Shown: one piece after another, positions 9,260-17,944 of the stretch | Numbering within the stretch: position 1 is the stretch's first letter | Layout: the number at the start of each line of letters is the position of its first letter | The notes under the pieces: model-generated | Databases searched by the model: none | Told to the model about the DNA's origin: nothing | What the model saw: the letters and a program-made list of their open reading frames with translations, nothing else | Assembly: GCF_016887565.1 (NCBI RefSeq) | Contig: NZ_CP069396.1 | Span: 1,019,001 to 1,083,000 of the forward strand | Direction of reading: 5' to 3' | DNA: 64,000 nucleotides | Origin: Archangium violaceum | GTDB lineage: Bacteria; Myxococcota; Myxococcia; Myxococcales; Myxococcaceae | Translations under genes and position numbers: made by a program

Positions 9260-10951
9260 ATGTTCGACAACCTCAGCATCACCCGGAAGCTGCAGCTCGG
9301 ATTCGGCGCGGTCGTCGCGTTGCTCTTCGTCGTCACCTGGGGGTCCTTCATCCTCTTCGTCGACCTGGTGAAGACCGCTGAAGAAGACTACCGCTCCTTC
9401 GAGGGCGTGCAGGAGGTCCGCTCCATGGGCATTGCCCTGCTGGACCATGAGGCCCGATTGCAGGCCTTCGCGCTCACCGGCAACGAGAACTACGCCCAGA
9501 TCCTGCCCCAACGTCAATCCGAGTTCCTCCGGAGCCACGGCAAGGTGAAGGAGCTGATGCTGGACAACGCCTACGAGCAGGAACTGCTCCAGAAGATGCT
9601 GGACCAGTACCAGCAGCACTTCCTTCCCTATGCCGAGCGCCTGCTGGCGCTGCGGCGGGGTGTGGATGCCGGACGCGTGCCCATGGAGCAACTCCTGGAC
9701 TACGCCAAGAACGCCCAGGGACAGACTGTCGTGGAGGCCATGCGGGGCATGGCGATCGCTCTCAGGCAGGAGGAGCAGAACCAGCGCGACCGGCGGAACG
9801 AGGCGAGCGGGGCGCATGTTGCCCTGGTGAAGCAGATGTTGGCGGCGGGAGGGGTGGTGGGTCCATTGCTGGCGGTGCTGCTGGCGTGGGCGCTGTCACG
9901 CAGCATCGTGCGGCCGCTGCACGAGGGCGCCCGGCTCACCGGGAAGCTGGCATCGGGGGACCTCACCCACTCCATCGAGGCGAATGGGCGGGATGAGACG
10001 GCGCTGATGATGAGAGGGCTGAGGGAGATGGTGCAGCGCTTCAACAGCGTGCTGGGAGAGGTGAGGGGTGCGGTGGGGTCGCTGTCAGGGGCCTCGGGAC
10101 AGGTGGCGGCGGCGGCGCAGGCGCTGTCACAGGGGACGAGCACGCAAGCGGCGTCGGTGGAGGAGTCGACGACGAGTCTCAACCAGCTGAGCGTCTCCAT
10201 CAGCCAGAACGCGGAGACGAGCAAGCTGCTGGAGGGGATGGCGGTGCAGGGGGCGACGGACGCGGAGGAGAGCGGGCTGGCGGTGAACGAGACGGTGGAG
10301 GCGATGGCGGCCATCGCCGAGCGGATCGGAATCGTGGAGGAGATCGCGTACCAGACGAACCTGCTGGCACTCAACGCGGCGGTGGAGGCGGCGAGGGCGG
10401 GGGAGCACGGGAGGGGATTCGCGGTGGTGGCGTCGGAGGTGAGGAAGCTGGCGGAGAGGAGTCAGAAGGCGGCCAAGGAGATTGGAGGACTGGCGAGCAG
10501 CAGCGTGAAGGTGGCGGAGCGCTCGGGGATGCTGCTGAAGCAGCTGGTGCCGTCCATCCGCAAGACGGCGCAGCTGGTGCAGCAGGTGGCGGCGGTGTCG
10601 AGGGAGCAGGCCAGCGGGGTGATGCAGATGAACCGGGCGATGGTGCAGGTGGACCAGGTGACGCAGCGGAACGCGTCGGCGGCGGAGGAGCTGTCGTCGA
10701 CGGCGGAGGAGCTGGCGGCGCAGGCGGAGTCGCTGCAGCAGATGATGACGTTCTTCCGGGTGGCGGAGCATGTGCAGGGAGCGGTGCAGCAGGTGCGCTC
10801 GCTGAGGCCGCCGCCGGTGCAGCTGTCGATGCATCCGCCCGCGCAGGGGTTGAGGGCGGTGGCGCAGGCGACGCCCGCGGCGCATGCCGGCCTTCCGATG
10901 ATGTCGGAGCGCGCGGCGGCTGCCTCGGAACAGGACTTCAAGCGCTTCTAG
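9260..10951 (+). CDS. Methyl-accepting chemotaxis protein (second of a tandem pair)
   Basis: 563 aa, starting [16 protein letters not shown]. The architecture matches the previous gene: TM1, a helical periplasmic sensor of about 150 residues, TM2 ([21 protein letters not shown]), HAMP and a signalling hairpin with the [16 protein letters not shown] tip, ending EQDFKRF. The sensor half is clearly diverged from its neighbour (for example [19 protein letters not shown] against [18 protein letters not shown]). The signalling half is identical at the DNA level, so the two receptors should join the same array and report different stimuli. The gap to the preceding gene is 63 bp. Confidence 0.95.
   Translation: MFDNLSITRKLQLGFGAVVALLFVVTWGSFILFVDLVKTAEEDYRSFEGVQEVRSMGIALLDHEARLQAFALTGNENYAQILPQRQSEFLRSHGKVKELMLDNAYEQELLQKMLDQYQQHFLPYAERLLALRRGVDAGRVPMEQLLDYAKNAQGQTVVEAMRGMAIALRQEEQNQRDRRNEASGAHVALVKQMLAAGGVVGPLLAVLLAWALSRSIVRPLHEGARLTGKLASGDLTHSIEANGRDETALMMRGLREMVQRFNSVLGEVRGAVGSLSGASGQVAAAAQALSQGTSTQAASVEESTTSLNQLSVSISQNAETSKLLEGMAVQGATDAEESGLAVNETVEAMAAIAERIGIVEEIAYQTNLLALNAAVEAARAGEHGRGFAVVASEVRKLAERSQKAAKEIGGLASSSVKVAERSGMLLKQLVPSIRKTAQLVQQVAAVSREQASGVMQMNRAMVQVDQVTQRNASAAEELSSTAEELAAQAESLQQMMTFFRVAEHVQGAVQQVRSLRPPPVQLSMHPPAQGLRAVAQATPAAHAGLPMMSERAAAASEQDFKRF
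10195..10766 (+). repeat. 572-bp perfect direct repeat, copy 2 (MCP signalling domain)
   Basis: Identical to 8437-9008 at an offset of 1758 bp. See that copy. Identity through third codon positions points to recent gene conversion rather than protein-level selection. Confidence 0.95.
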
Positions 10952-10967
10952 GACGGAGAGCCCCACC

Positions 10968-11486
10968 ATGAGCATGAGCACGAATACGAGCACGGCCCCG
11001 GAGATCGCCCGTCCGGCGCAGTACCTCGGCTTCTCCCTGGCCGGTGAGACGTACGCCATCGAGCTGCTGCGCATCCGGGAGATCATCGAGCACGTTCCCA
11101 TCACCCGGGTGCCGGGCATGCCTCCCGCGGTGCTGGGGGTCATCAACCTGCGGGGCCGGGTGGTGCCGGTGGTGGACCTCGCGATGACGATGGGGCTCGG
11201 CCCGCGCCCCATCACCCGGTGGACGTGCTTCGTCATCGTCGAGGTGATGCTGGACGGCGAGCGCACGGCGCTGGGGCTGCTGGCCGACTCCGTCAGCGAG
11301 GTGATCGACCTGGGCGCGGACGACATCGAGCCGCCGCCCGCCTTCGGTACTCGCGCTCCGGTGGGCTACCTGCGGGGCATGGGCCGCCAGGAGCAGCGCT
11401 TCATCCTCCTGCTGGACCTGGAACGGCTGCTGTCCGCCGAGGAGCTGTTGGGCCTCGTGGGGGGCGCGGCCAGTGGGGGCGCATGA
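10968..11486 (+). CDS. cheW: Chemotaxis coupling protein CheW
   Basis: 172 aa. Typical CheW blocks are YLGFSLAGETYAIELLRIREII, ITRVPGMPPAVLGVINLRGRVVPVVDL (split here around the central NLRG) and the C-terminal RFILLLDLERLL. CheW bridges CheA P5 and the MCP tips in the cytoplasm. The stop overlaps the cheR start by 4 nt (ATGA at 11483-11486). It follows the second MCP after 16 bp, so it is surely part of the operon. Confidence 0.95.
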   Translation: MSMSTNTSTAPEIARPAQYLGFSLAGETYAIELLRIREIIEHVPITRVPGMPPAVLGVINLRGRVVPVVDLAMTMGLGPRPITRWTCFVIVEVMLDGERTALGLLADSVSEVIDLGADDIEPPPAFGTRAPVGYLRGMGRQEQRFILLLDLERLLSAEELLGLVGGAASGGA

Positions 11487-12391
11487 GAGCGGTGACCCCG
11501 GTCGAAGCGCTGCTGTCCGGCGTGGGCCCGCTCCCGCTGTCCGAGCGGGAGTTCGTCCTCTTCCAGGCCCTGGTGGAGCGCGAGGTGGGCATCCACCTGG
11601 GCCCCACGAAGCAGGCGCTGCTGGTGGGGCGGCTGTCCCGGCGGGTGCGCTCGCTGGGGCTGCCGTCCTTCGCCGCCTACTACCGGTTCGTCATCACCCG
11701 GGGCAACGAGGCGGAGCGGGTGCGGATGTTGGACTGCCTCTGCACCAACGAGACGCACTTCTTCCGCGAGCCGGAGCACTTCGAGTTCCTGCGCCAGCGC
11801 GTCTTCCCGGAGTGGACGCGGCGGGCGGCCCAGGGGCTGATGGCGCGGCGGGTGCGCGTGTGGAGCGCGGCGTGCTCGACGGGCGAGGAGCCGTACTCGC
11901 TCGCCATGGAGCTGCTCTCGCACTTCCCCCCGGGCTCGGGATGGGAGGTGGAGGTGCTGGCGACGGACCTGTCCACGTGGGCCCTGGAGCGGGCCAGGCA
12001 GGGACTGTGGCCGGTGGAGAAGGCGGCGACCATCCCCGGGCCGCTGCTGAGGACCTTCATGCTGCGAGGTGTACGCAGCCAGGAGGGGTGGATGCAGGCG
12101 GGGCCGGAGCTGCGCTCGGTGCTGCGCTTCGCGCGCGTCAACTTGAACGACGAGCGCGGCTGGCCGGCGGGGCCCTTCGAGCTCGTCTTCTGCCGCAACG
12201 TCCTCATCTACTTCGGGGCCCAGGCGCGCGCGCAGGCCCTGAGCGCGCTGTTGCGGCGGCTGCCTCCCACGGGCTACCTCTTCCTCGGACACGCGGAGAG
12301 CCTCACCGGTGGCTCCGAGCCCGCCCGCTGCGTGGCTCCCAACATCTACTGCGCGAAGCCTCCGCCTCCCGCGGGCGCCAGCCCTACTTGA
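11483..12391 (+). CDS. cheR: MCP methyltransferase CheR
   Basis: 302 aa. The N-terminal helical domain is followed by the Rossmann methyltransferase with the characteristic CTNETHFFRE, the SAM-binding VWSAACSTGEEPYSLAM and FCRNVLIYF. CheR transfers methyl groups from SAM to Glu residues of MCPs. The operon has no matching methylesterase CheB. The nearest one lies in the opposite operon at 22.2-23.2 kb. It overlaps cheW by 4 nt at its start and the convergent PilZ gene by 8 nt at its end. Confidence 0.95.
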   Translation: MRAVTPVEALLSGVGPLPLSEREFVLFQALVEREVGIHLGPTKQALLVGRLSRRVRSLGLPSFAAYYRFVITRGNEAERVRMLDCLCTNETHFFREPEHFEFLRQRVFPEWTRRAAQGLMARRVRVWSAACSTGEEPYSLAMELLSHFPPGSGWEVEVLATDLSTWALERARQGLWPVEKAATIPGPLLRTFMLRGVRSQEGWMQAGPELRSVLRFARVNLNDERGWPAGPFELVFCRNVLIYFGAQARAQALSALLRRLPPTGYLFLGHAESLTGGSEPARCVAPNIYCAKPPPPAGASPT

Positions 12392-12869
12392 TGCGCTCGA
12401 GCGCCAGGTCGAACAGGGAGGACTCCAGCCGCTCCAGGTCCTTGTCGGAGATGCCCAGCATGGAGAAGGAGACGCGGTGGGTGCCGATCTTCCGCTGCAC
12501 CGACACCAGCTTCGCCCGGCCCGTCACCGGCTCCTGATTGCCCGGCAGGCGCAGCGTGAAGCCGGGCTCCTCCGAGTCGGAGGGCGGCTTGTGCATCATC
12601 ACCGAGAAGCCCCCGCACGACACATCCAGCGTCATGGAGCGCGCCGGCCCCGTGGACAGGCTCAGGTCCACCTGCAGGCCCTGCGCGATGCGAAACGTGC
12701 GGCGGGCGGACTGGCCGGGGGGCAGCATCATTCCCTGGGCCGCCGTCAGCGCCCGCGCGAACTGCTCCCGGGCGGCGTTGTAGCGCCGCTTGTCCTCCTC
12801 CGGTAGCTGTCCCTTTCGCGCACGTTCATGGAGCGTCCGGAAGTGCTCCACCCACTGGTTCGGGCTCAT
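12384..12869 (-). CDS. PilZ domain protein
   Basis: 161 aa. The N-terminal 50 residues are a helical segment (NQWVEHFRTLHERARKGQLP) shared with the next gene. The PilZ domain follows, with both c-di-GMP motifs intact: RRTFR (RxxxR) and DVSCGGF (D/NxSxxG). It is therefore predicted to bind c-di-GMP and has no output domain. A good AGGAG site lies before ATG 12869. It lies 10 bp after its paralogue, so the two form a duplicated pair. Their tail-to-tail position beside the chemosensory operon suggests a shared pathway, but this is inference. Confidence 0.88.
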   Translation of the reverse strand: MSPNQWVEHFRTLHERARKGQLPEEDKRRYNAAREQFARALTAAQGMMLPPGQSARRTFRIAQGLQVDLSLSTGPARSMTLDVSCGGFSVMMHKPPSDSEEPGFTLRLPGNQEPVTGRAKLVSVQRKIGTHRVSFSMLGISDKDLERLESSLFDLALERIK

Positions 12870-12879
12870 CACGGCTCCT

Positions 12880-13371
12880 TTACGGAGGGGTGATGCCCAC
12901 GCGGTCCAGCGCGAAGTCGATGAGGAAACCCTCCAGCATCTCCATCTCACGCTCGGTGAGGTCCAGGAAGGCGAACGAGGCCCGGTGCTTGTCGGCCCTC
13001 TGGAACTGCGACACCACCCGCACCCGGCCCGCCAGCGACGAGCCATCCGGCAGGTGCAGCAGCGTGCTCGGCCGCTCCGCCGTGTCCACCGCGTGCGGCA
13101 GCATCACCGAGAAGCCTCCCGCCGAGATGTCCAACGTGTTCGTCCACACGTTGCCATAGGCCATCTGGAGCTCCACCGGCAGCTGGTGCGCCACGCGGTA
13201 GTGGCGTCGCGCCTCCGCCCCGTCCAGCATCAGGCCCTGGGCATTCAACAGCGCCCGCGCGAACTGCTCGCGCGCCGCCAGGTAGGCCTGCCGCTCGGAC
13301 TCCGGCAGCTGCCCCCGTCGGGCCCGCGTGTGGAGCGAACGGAAATCGTCGATGAACTGGATCACGCCCAT
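12880..13371 (-). CDS. PilZ domain protein (paralogue of the adjacent gene)
   Basis: 163 aa, collinear with the protein at 12384-12869: the same helical N-terminal segment (IDDFRSLHTRARRGQLPE), then PilZ with RRHYR and DISAGGF, so c-di-GMP binding is expected. AGAGGAG precedes ATG 13371. The pair arose by tandem duplication and is now moderately diverged. It is separated by 51 bp from the upstream glycosidase gene on the same strand. Confidence 0.88.
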   Translation of the reverse strand: MGVIQFIDDFRSLHTRARRGQLPESERQAYLAAREQFARALLNAQGLMLDGAEARRHYRVAHQLPVELQMAYGNVWTNTLDISAGGFSVMLPHAVDTAERPSTLLHLPDGSSLAGRVRVVSQFQRADKHRASFAFLDLTEREMEMLEGFLIDFALDRVGITPP

Positions 13372-13422
13372 GGTGTCACTCCTCTGGCTTCCTACTTTCC
13401 GGAAATTTCGCCCTCCCGTCCA

Positions 13423-14829
13423 TCAGGGAGTGGGCGTCAATCCCAGGTTCCTCGCGGCTTCCCGGAACGTCTCCACCGCGGGGGTGGCCTGTCGCGTCAA
13501 TTCCGCGTTTCCACGATCGACCCGGAACAGGCCGAAGCGCGGTTCATACCCCTCCGCCCACTCGAAGTTGTCGATCAGGCTCCAGTGGAAATAGCCGCGC
13601 ACGTCCACCCCCTTCGCCACCGCCTGCTCCACCGCGTACAGGTGGCTGCGCAGGTAGTAGGGCCGACGCTCTCCCGTGCGATCATCCATGCCGTTCTCCG
13701 TGACGACCAGCGGCACGCCGAAGTTCGCGAAGCGCTCGAGCAACAGGTAGAGGCCCTCCGGATGCAGCTCCCAGCCCAGATCATTGGTGTCGTACCCGGC
13801 GGGTACGTACTTGTGGGAGAAGGACGGTGAGGTGTCCTGACGGATGTGATCCCTCGTGTAGTAATTGATGCCGAGATAATCGATGGATCCCTTCAGGCCG
13901 GGAATGTCCCGCTGGAGGGACACCGAGCCGGGCACGAAGAGGGAGATGCGGCCGGTGCGCAGGGCCTCGGGGACGCTCTCGTTGAAGAAGGCGTCGGTGA
14001 GGCCGGACACGGCCACGTCGGTGACGGAGCCGCTGGCGGGTTGGAAGTAGCGCACATGGTGGGCGATGCTGATGAGCGTGGCCTTGCCGTCCCCATCCGC
14101 GTCCACCGTGTCGAGGGCGCGGAGCTGGCGCGCGGCGCGGGCGTGGGCCTCCATGAGGTTGGCCAGCACCTGGGCCGCGGCCACGGTGTCCGTCTTCCCC
14201 GGCGGCCAGACGCCGTCCATGTAGCCGAACACCGCGAGCACGTTGGGCTCGTTGATGGTGCACCACCAGTCCACGTCGGCGCCGAGCAGCTCGGCCACCC
14301 GGCCGGAGAAGCGCTCGAAGGCGTCCAGCGTGGCGGGGTTCTCCCAGCCACCGGACTCGGCCACCCAGTTGGGCAGCGTGAAGTGGTGCAGCGTCACCAT
14401 GGGCTCGATTCCCTGGACGCGCAGGGTGTGGGCCCACTGACGGTAGCGCTCGGCGGCCTCGGCGTTCCACGCGCCGGGCGTGGGCTCCAGGCGGCTCCAC
14501 TCCACGCCGAAGCGGTAGGCGTTGGAGCCCAGCTGCTTCATCGACTTCACGTCCTCGTCGAAGCGGTTCCACGAGTCCGCGGCGGGGCCGGACACACTCC
14601 GGTCCTTGATGTGGGGCGCGCCATCCGGGAAGGAGGCGCGCTCCCAGGTGGCCCAGTCGTTCTCGTTGCCACCCTCGATTTGATGGCTGGAGGTGGAGGT
14701 GCCGAGCAGGAAGCCTCGGGGCAGGCCCTTGCCGATGGGGGCGGCGTTCACCCGGGCTGGATCGAACGAGGGCCGCTCGCTGCAGCCGGCGAGGAGGGCG
14801 AGGCCGAGAAGGAGGGCGCGGGGGCTCAT
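13423..14829 (-). CDS. Glycoside hydrolase family 1 lipoprotein (beta-glucosidase-like)
   Basis: 468 aa. The N-terminal lipobox LLLGLALLAGC predicts a lipid-anchored exported protein. The rest is a GH1 TIM barrel with N-terminal FLLGTSTSSHQIEG, the acid/base Glu in CTINEPNV and the nucleophile Glu in VVTENGMDD, ending with the usual GYFHWSLIDNFEWAEGYEPRFG region (two blocks, HWSLIDNFEW and GYEPRFGLF). It should hydrolyse beta-glucosides or related glycosides. GH1 enzymes are usually cytoplasmic, so lipoprotein targeting is unusual. The start codon overlaps the stop of the upstream exported protein by 4 nt, so the two are co-expressed. Confidence 0.92.
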   Translation of the reverse strand: MSPRALLLGLALLAGCSERPSFDPARVNAAPIGKGLPRGFLLGTSTSSHQIEGGNENDWATWERASFPDGAPHIKDRSVSGPAADSWNRFDEDVKSMKQLGSNAYRFGVEWSRLEPTPGAWNAEAAERYRQWAHTLRVQGIEPMVTLHHFTLPNWVAESGGWENPATLDAFERFSGRVAELLGADVDWWCTINEPNVLAVFGYMDGVWPPGKTDTVAAAQVLANLMEAHARAARQLRALDTVDADGDGKATLISIAHHVRYFQPASGSVTDVAVSGLTDAFFNESVPEALRTGRISLFVPGSVSLQRDIPGLKGSIDYLGINYYTRDHIRQDTSPSFSHKYVPAGYDTNDLGWELHPEGLYLLLERFANFGVPLVVTENGMDDRTGERRPYYLRSHLYAVEQAVAKGVDVRGYFHWSLIDNFEWAEGYEPRFGLFRVDRGNAELTRQATPAVETFREAARNLGLTPTP

Positions 14830-15473
14830 GGCTGGGCGGAAGTGGAGGAGGAGGGGCGGGTGGAGAGGCCCACGGTGAGCATCGCGGACTGGGCGCTGCC
14901 GAGACGGAAGGCGAAGCCCTCCACCTGGAGGCCCAGGGAGGAGGAGAGGGGGATGTGGGCCCACGCGCGGGCTCCAAGGGGAAGGACATACGCCAGGCCC
15001 AGTCCGTTCCAGGAGGCGCCGAGGTGGGCGGGGACGAGGCCGTGCAGGTCGAGCAGCCCCGCGTGCAGGTCCACGGGGCCCACGCGGTAGAGGGCTTTCA
15101 CCGAGGGTAGCACCTGGAGGGCGGGCCGCGCGGTGTAGGCGAGGTTGAGCACGGGGCCGCCGACGAGGCTCCAGCGCTCGCCGGTGTAGCCGGCGCGGGC
15201 GGTGAGGGTGAGGCTGGCGCCGGAGCCGTGGCGTTGCAGGGGCACGAGGGAGAGGACGCCGGCGTCGAGGGTGAAGCCGCCGAGGAGGAGGTGGCCCGAG
15301 GCGGCCTGGGAGGCGAAGGGGCTCATCCATGCGCCACCGCCATACGTGTAGCCGCCGGTGAGGGCGCCGAGGTCCACGCGCAGCTCCGAGTGGGGCAGGG
15401 CGCGCGGGGCGGACTGTGCTCGGGCGGCGGGCGCCACGGCGAGCGCGAGGAGGAGGAGGTGGCGGGAACGCAT
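14826..15473 (-). CDS. Exported protein, probable outer-membrane beta-barrel
   Basis: 215 aa with a clean type I signal peptide (LLLLALAVAPAARAQS). The mature part is rich in alternating hydrophobic/polar stretches and Gly/aromatic residues (LRVDLGALTGGYTYGGGAW; LTLTARAGYTGERWSLVGG), as in small outer-membrane barrels. No family was recognised. It is the first gene of a two-gene unit with the GH1 lipoprotein (ATGA overlap at 14826-14829), which hints at uptake or surface display for glycoside use. Divergent promoters with the KAP NTPase gene must lie in the 167-bp gap upstream. Confidence 0.65.
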   Translation of the reverse strand: MRSRHLLLLALAVAPAARAQSAPRALPHSELRVDLGALTGGYTYGGGAWMSPFASQAASGHLLLGGFTLDAGVLSLVPLQRHGSGASLTLTARAGYTGERWSLVGGPVLNLAYTARPALQVLPSVKALYRVGPVDLHAGLLDLHGLVPAHLGASWNGLGLAYVLPLGARAWAHIPLSSSLGLQVEGFAFRLGSAQSAMLTVGLSTRPSSSTSAQP

Positions 15474-15640
15474 GGCGGCTCGCAGGATAACCGGGCGGCC
15501 ATGGCCGACGGAACCCCGGGAGGCGGGGTTTTCCCCCGGTGTGTGTCTTTCTTTTTCTCAGAGAGAGCGGAGTCGAGGGCCGTCACAATCGAGGGGTCCC
15601 CACCCTGTCTCCTCACGGAGGTTCTGCGCAGGGGAGGCCC

Positions 15641-17944
15641 ATGCGGCGACAAGCGCGAGAAGATGAGGAGGCCGTTGGCTCCACGCCATTGGAGAAACCG
15701 TCTCCAGTGCGGTGTCCATCCAGCTTTCACGCGGATGGTACGTACGGGAAGGATCTGCTCGACATCGACCAGGATGTCGCCGCGTTCGCCACGCTGATCG
15801 CCGCATGCTCCGTCACGCCCCCCCTCTCCATCGGGCTGTTCGGAGAGTGGGGCTCGGGCAAGACCTTCTTCATGCGACGCATCCGTGACGCGGTCGATGC
15901 CCTCTCCCGGGAGGCGCGAGACTCGGGGCGGATGCAGCGGGACCTGCCCTTCTACAAGCGCATCGTGCAGATCGAATTCAATGCCTGGCACTACGCCGAG
16001 GGCAACCTCTGGGCCAGCCTCGCCCAGCACATCTTCGAGAACCTGAGTGTGTCCGGAGAGGAAGATCGGACCGTCACCGAGAAGTTGCAGGAGCACCTGC
16101 TGCGGGAGCTGAGGGCCCGGGAGGGGACGCAGCGGCAGGCGAGCCAGGAGGAGCAGCGGGCCGAGAAGGCGGTCCAGGACACCGAGCGCGCGGTGAACGA
16201 GGCCCGGGAGCAGCTCGACACCCAGGCGCGGGTCGTGGCCGAGAAGTCCAAGCGCAAGGCCCTGCTCGGCTTCGCGCTACCGGAAGCGCAGACGGCGGTG
16301 AACAAGCTCCGGCGGGTGTTGGAGCTCCAGCCCGTGGAGGAGAATGCCAGGGAGGTCCAGGCCGGGTTGGCGGAGGTGAAGGGGATCGTCCAGCGTGGCG
16401 GCACGCTCCTGTCACCCCTGCTCCACGCTCCGGACAGGCGGAAGCGGTGGCTCGCGCTCGTGGGCAGCTTGTTGGTGGGACCCGTGGCCCTGCTCGTCGT
16501 GTGGACGCTCCTCGAGCTCCTGGGACAGACGCGCATCGCCTGGCTGTCCGCGCTGTCCTCCGGGGTCATGGCGTTGCTGACCTCGTTCGCGGCCTGGGCT
16601 CGCAAGCAGCTCGGCTGGTTCTCTGGCTTCCTGGACAAGGTCGAAGGGGTCCAACGCCAGTACGAAGAGGACCTGGCGGTGCAACTCGCGGATGAGACGG
16701 CCGAGCTCCAGAGGCTGGAGCAGGAGCTGCAACGGCTCCAGTCGGACTACAGCGCCGCGCGGCACCTCCACCAGGAGGCCCAGCGCCGCGTCTCCGAGTC
16801 GAAGGCGGAGCTGGAGATGTCCACCGCGAGCAAGCTGCTCGCCCAGTACGTCGAGGATCGTGCGGCGAGCACCGACTACCGCAGACATCTCGGGGTGCTC
16901 GCGCTCCTGCGAAACGACTTCGAGGTCCTGTCGGGCCTCGTCGAGGAGGAGAACTGGCGGCTGGATCCGCCCATCCCCGGAGAGCGCCCGCGCTCCGTGA
17001 AGAAGTACGAGACCCTGGAGGAGGAGGAAGAGGAGAAGACCCGGCGCATCAACCGCATCGTCCTCTATATCGACGACCTCGATCGTTGCCAGACCAGCAA
17101 GGTCGTGGAGGTGTTGGAGGCGGTGCACCTGCTGCTCTCCTTCCCCTTGTTCGTCGTGGTCGTCAGTGTGGATGGCTGGTGGCTCACCCGCTCGCTCAAG
17201 GTCCACTTCCAGGAGCTGCTCCAGGTCATCGAGGTGGAGGCGAAGTCCCGTGCGCGCACCCATGTCACCGGCAGGACGACGACCAGCGACTATCTGGAGA
17301 AGATCTTCCAGATTCCCTTCTGGCTGAAGCCGATGAGCCCCAAGTCCGGCCAACGCATGCTCGGCCATCTGCTCGCGGGCGAAGTCATGGCCGACAAGAA
17401 GGAGTCACCCCCGGTCTCCTCGGGTGCTCCCGATGGCACGAAAGAGCCTCCTCCTCCGGTCCGGATCAACCTGGAGAGCCTGAAGCTCAGCCAGGCGGAA
17501 CACTCCTTCATCCGCCACGCCGCTCCGTTGCTGGGTCGCTCGCCGCGTGCGCTGAAACGCTTCGTGAACGTCTACCACTTCATCAAGGCGGGCCTGATGC
17601 CGTACGCGCAAAAGGACGCCCTCTCCGATGAGGTCCACCAGATGTTGCTCTTCCTGCTCGCGGTGGATACGGGCCTTCCGCGCGTGTCCCCGTTCTTCTT
17701 CCGCAGTTTGATGAGGGTCGCGGACGTGGACATACGCGAGACGAAAGACCCGGACCTGCCCAGGGATCTGCGCGACCTGGTGGCCAGGTGCACCCTGGAG
17801 GCGGCACCAGAGGCGCAGCCCGGGTGGACGACATTGCGGCGCTGGCTCCGGGATGTCGGGGAGCCGCTGCGCTTCAATCCCAATCTGCCCCTGCTCGCGC
17901 ACTGGGCCTCGTACGTGGGGCGCTACTCAGTGCGGATGGAGTAG
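15641..17944 (+). CDS. KAP-family P-loop NTPase with membrane and coiled-coil insertion
   Basis: 767 aa from ATG 15641, preceded by GGGGAGG. Walker A is GEWGSGKTFF (about residue 70) and Walker B is VLYIDDLDRC (about residue 480). Between them lies a long insertion with coiled coil, two transmembrane helices (LVGSLLVGPVALLVVWTLL and the following ALSSGVMALLTSFA) and more coiled coil. C-terminal helices follow (SPRALKRFVNVYHFI). KAP NTPases are membrane-associated STAND-like ATPases of sporadic distribution, some found in anti-phage contexts. No partner effector is adjacent: the downstream gene is convergent and overlaps by 18 nt. Function is unknown beyond the fold. Confidence 0.88.
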   Translation: MRRQAREDEEAVGSTPLEKPSPVRCPSSFHADGTYGKDLLDIDQDVAAFATLIAACSVTPPLSIGLFGEWGSGKTFFMRRIRDAVDALSREARDSGRMQRDLPFYKRIVQIEFNAWHYAEGNLWASLAQHIFENLSVSGEEDRTVTEKLQEHLLRELRAREGTQRQASQEEQRAEKAVQDTERAVNEAREQLDTQARVVAEKSKRKALLGFALPEAQTAVNKLRRVLELQPVEENAREVQAGLAEVKGIVQRGGTLLSPLLHAPDRRKRWLALVGSLLVGPVALLVVWTLLELLGQTRIAWLSALSSGVMALLTSFAAWARKQLGWFSGFLDKVEGVQRQYEEDLAVQLADETAELQRLEQELQRLQSDYSAARHLHQEAQRRVSESKAELEMSTASKLLAQYVEDRAASTDYRRHLGVLALLRNDFEVLSGLVEEENWRLDPPIPGERPRSVKKYETLEEEEEEKTRRINRIVLYIDDLDRCQTSKVVEVLEAVHLLLSFPLFVVVVSVDGWWLTRSLKVHFQELLQVIEVEAKSRARTHVTGRTTTSDYLEKIFQIPFWLKPMSPKSGQRMLGHLLAGEVMADKKESPPVSSGAPDGTKEPPPPVRINLESLKLSQAEHSFIRHAAPLLGRSPRALKRFVNVYHFIKAGLMPYAQKDALSDEVHQMLLFLLAVDTGLPRVSPFFFRSLMRVADVDIRETKDPDLPRDLRDLVARCTLEAAPEAQPGWTTLRRWLRDVGEPLRFNPNLPLLAHWASYVGRYSVRME

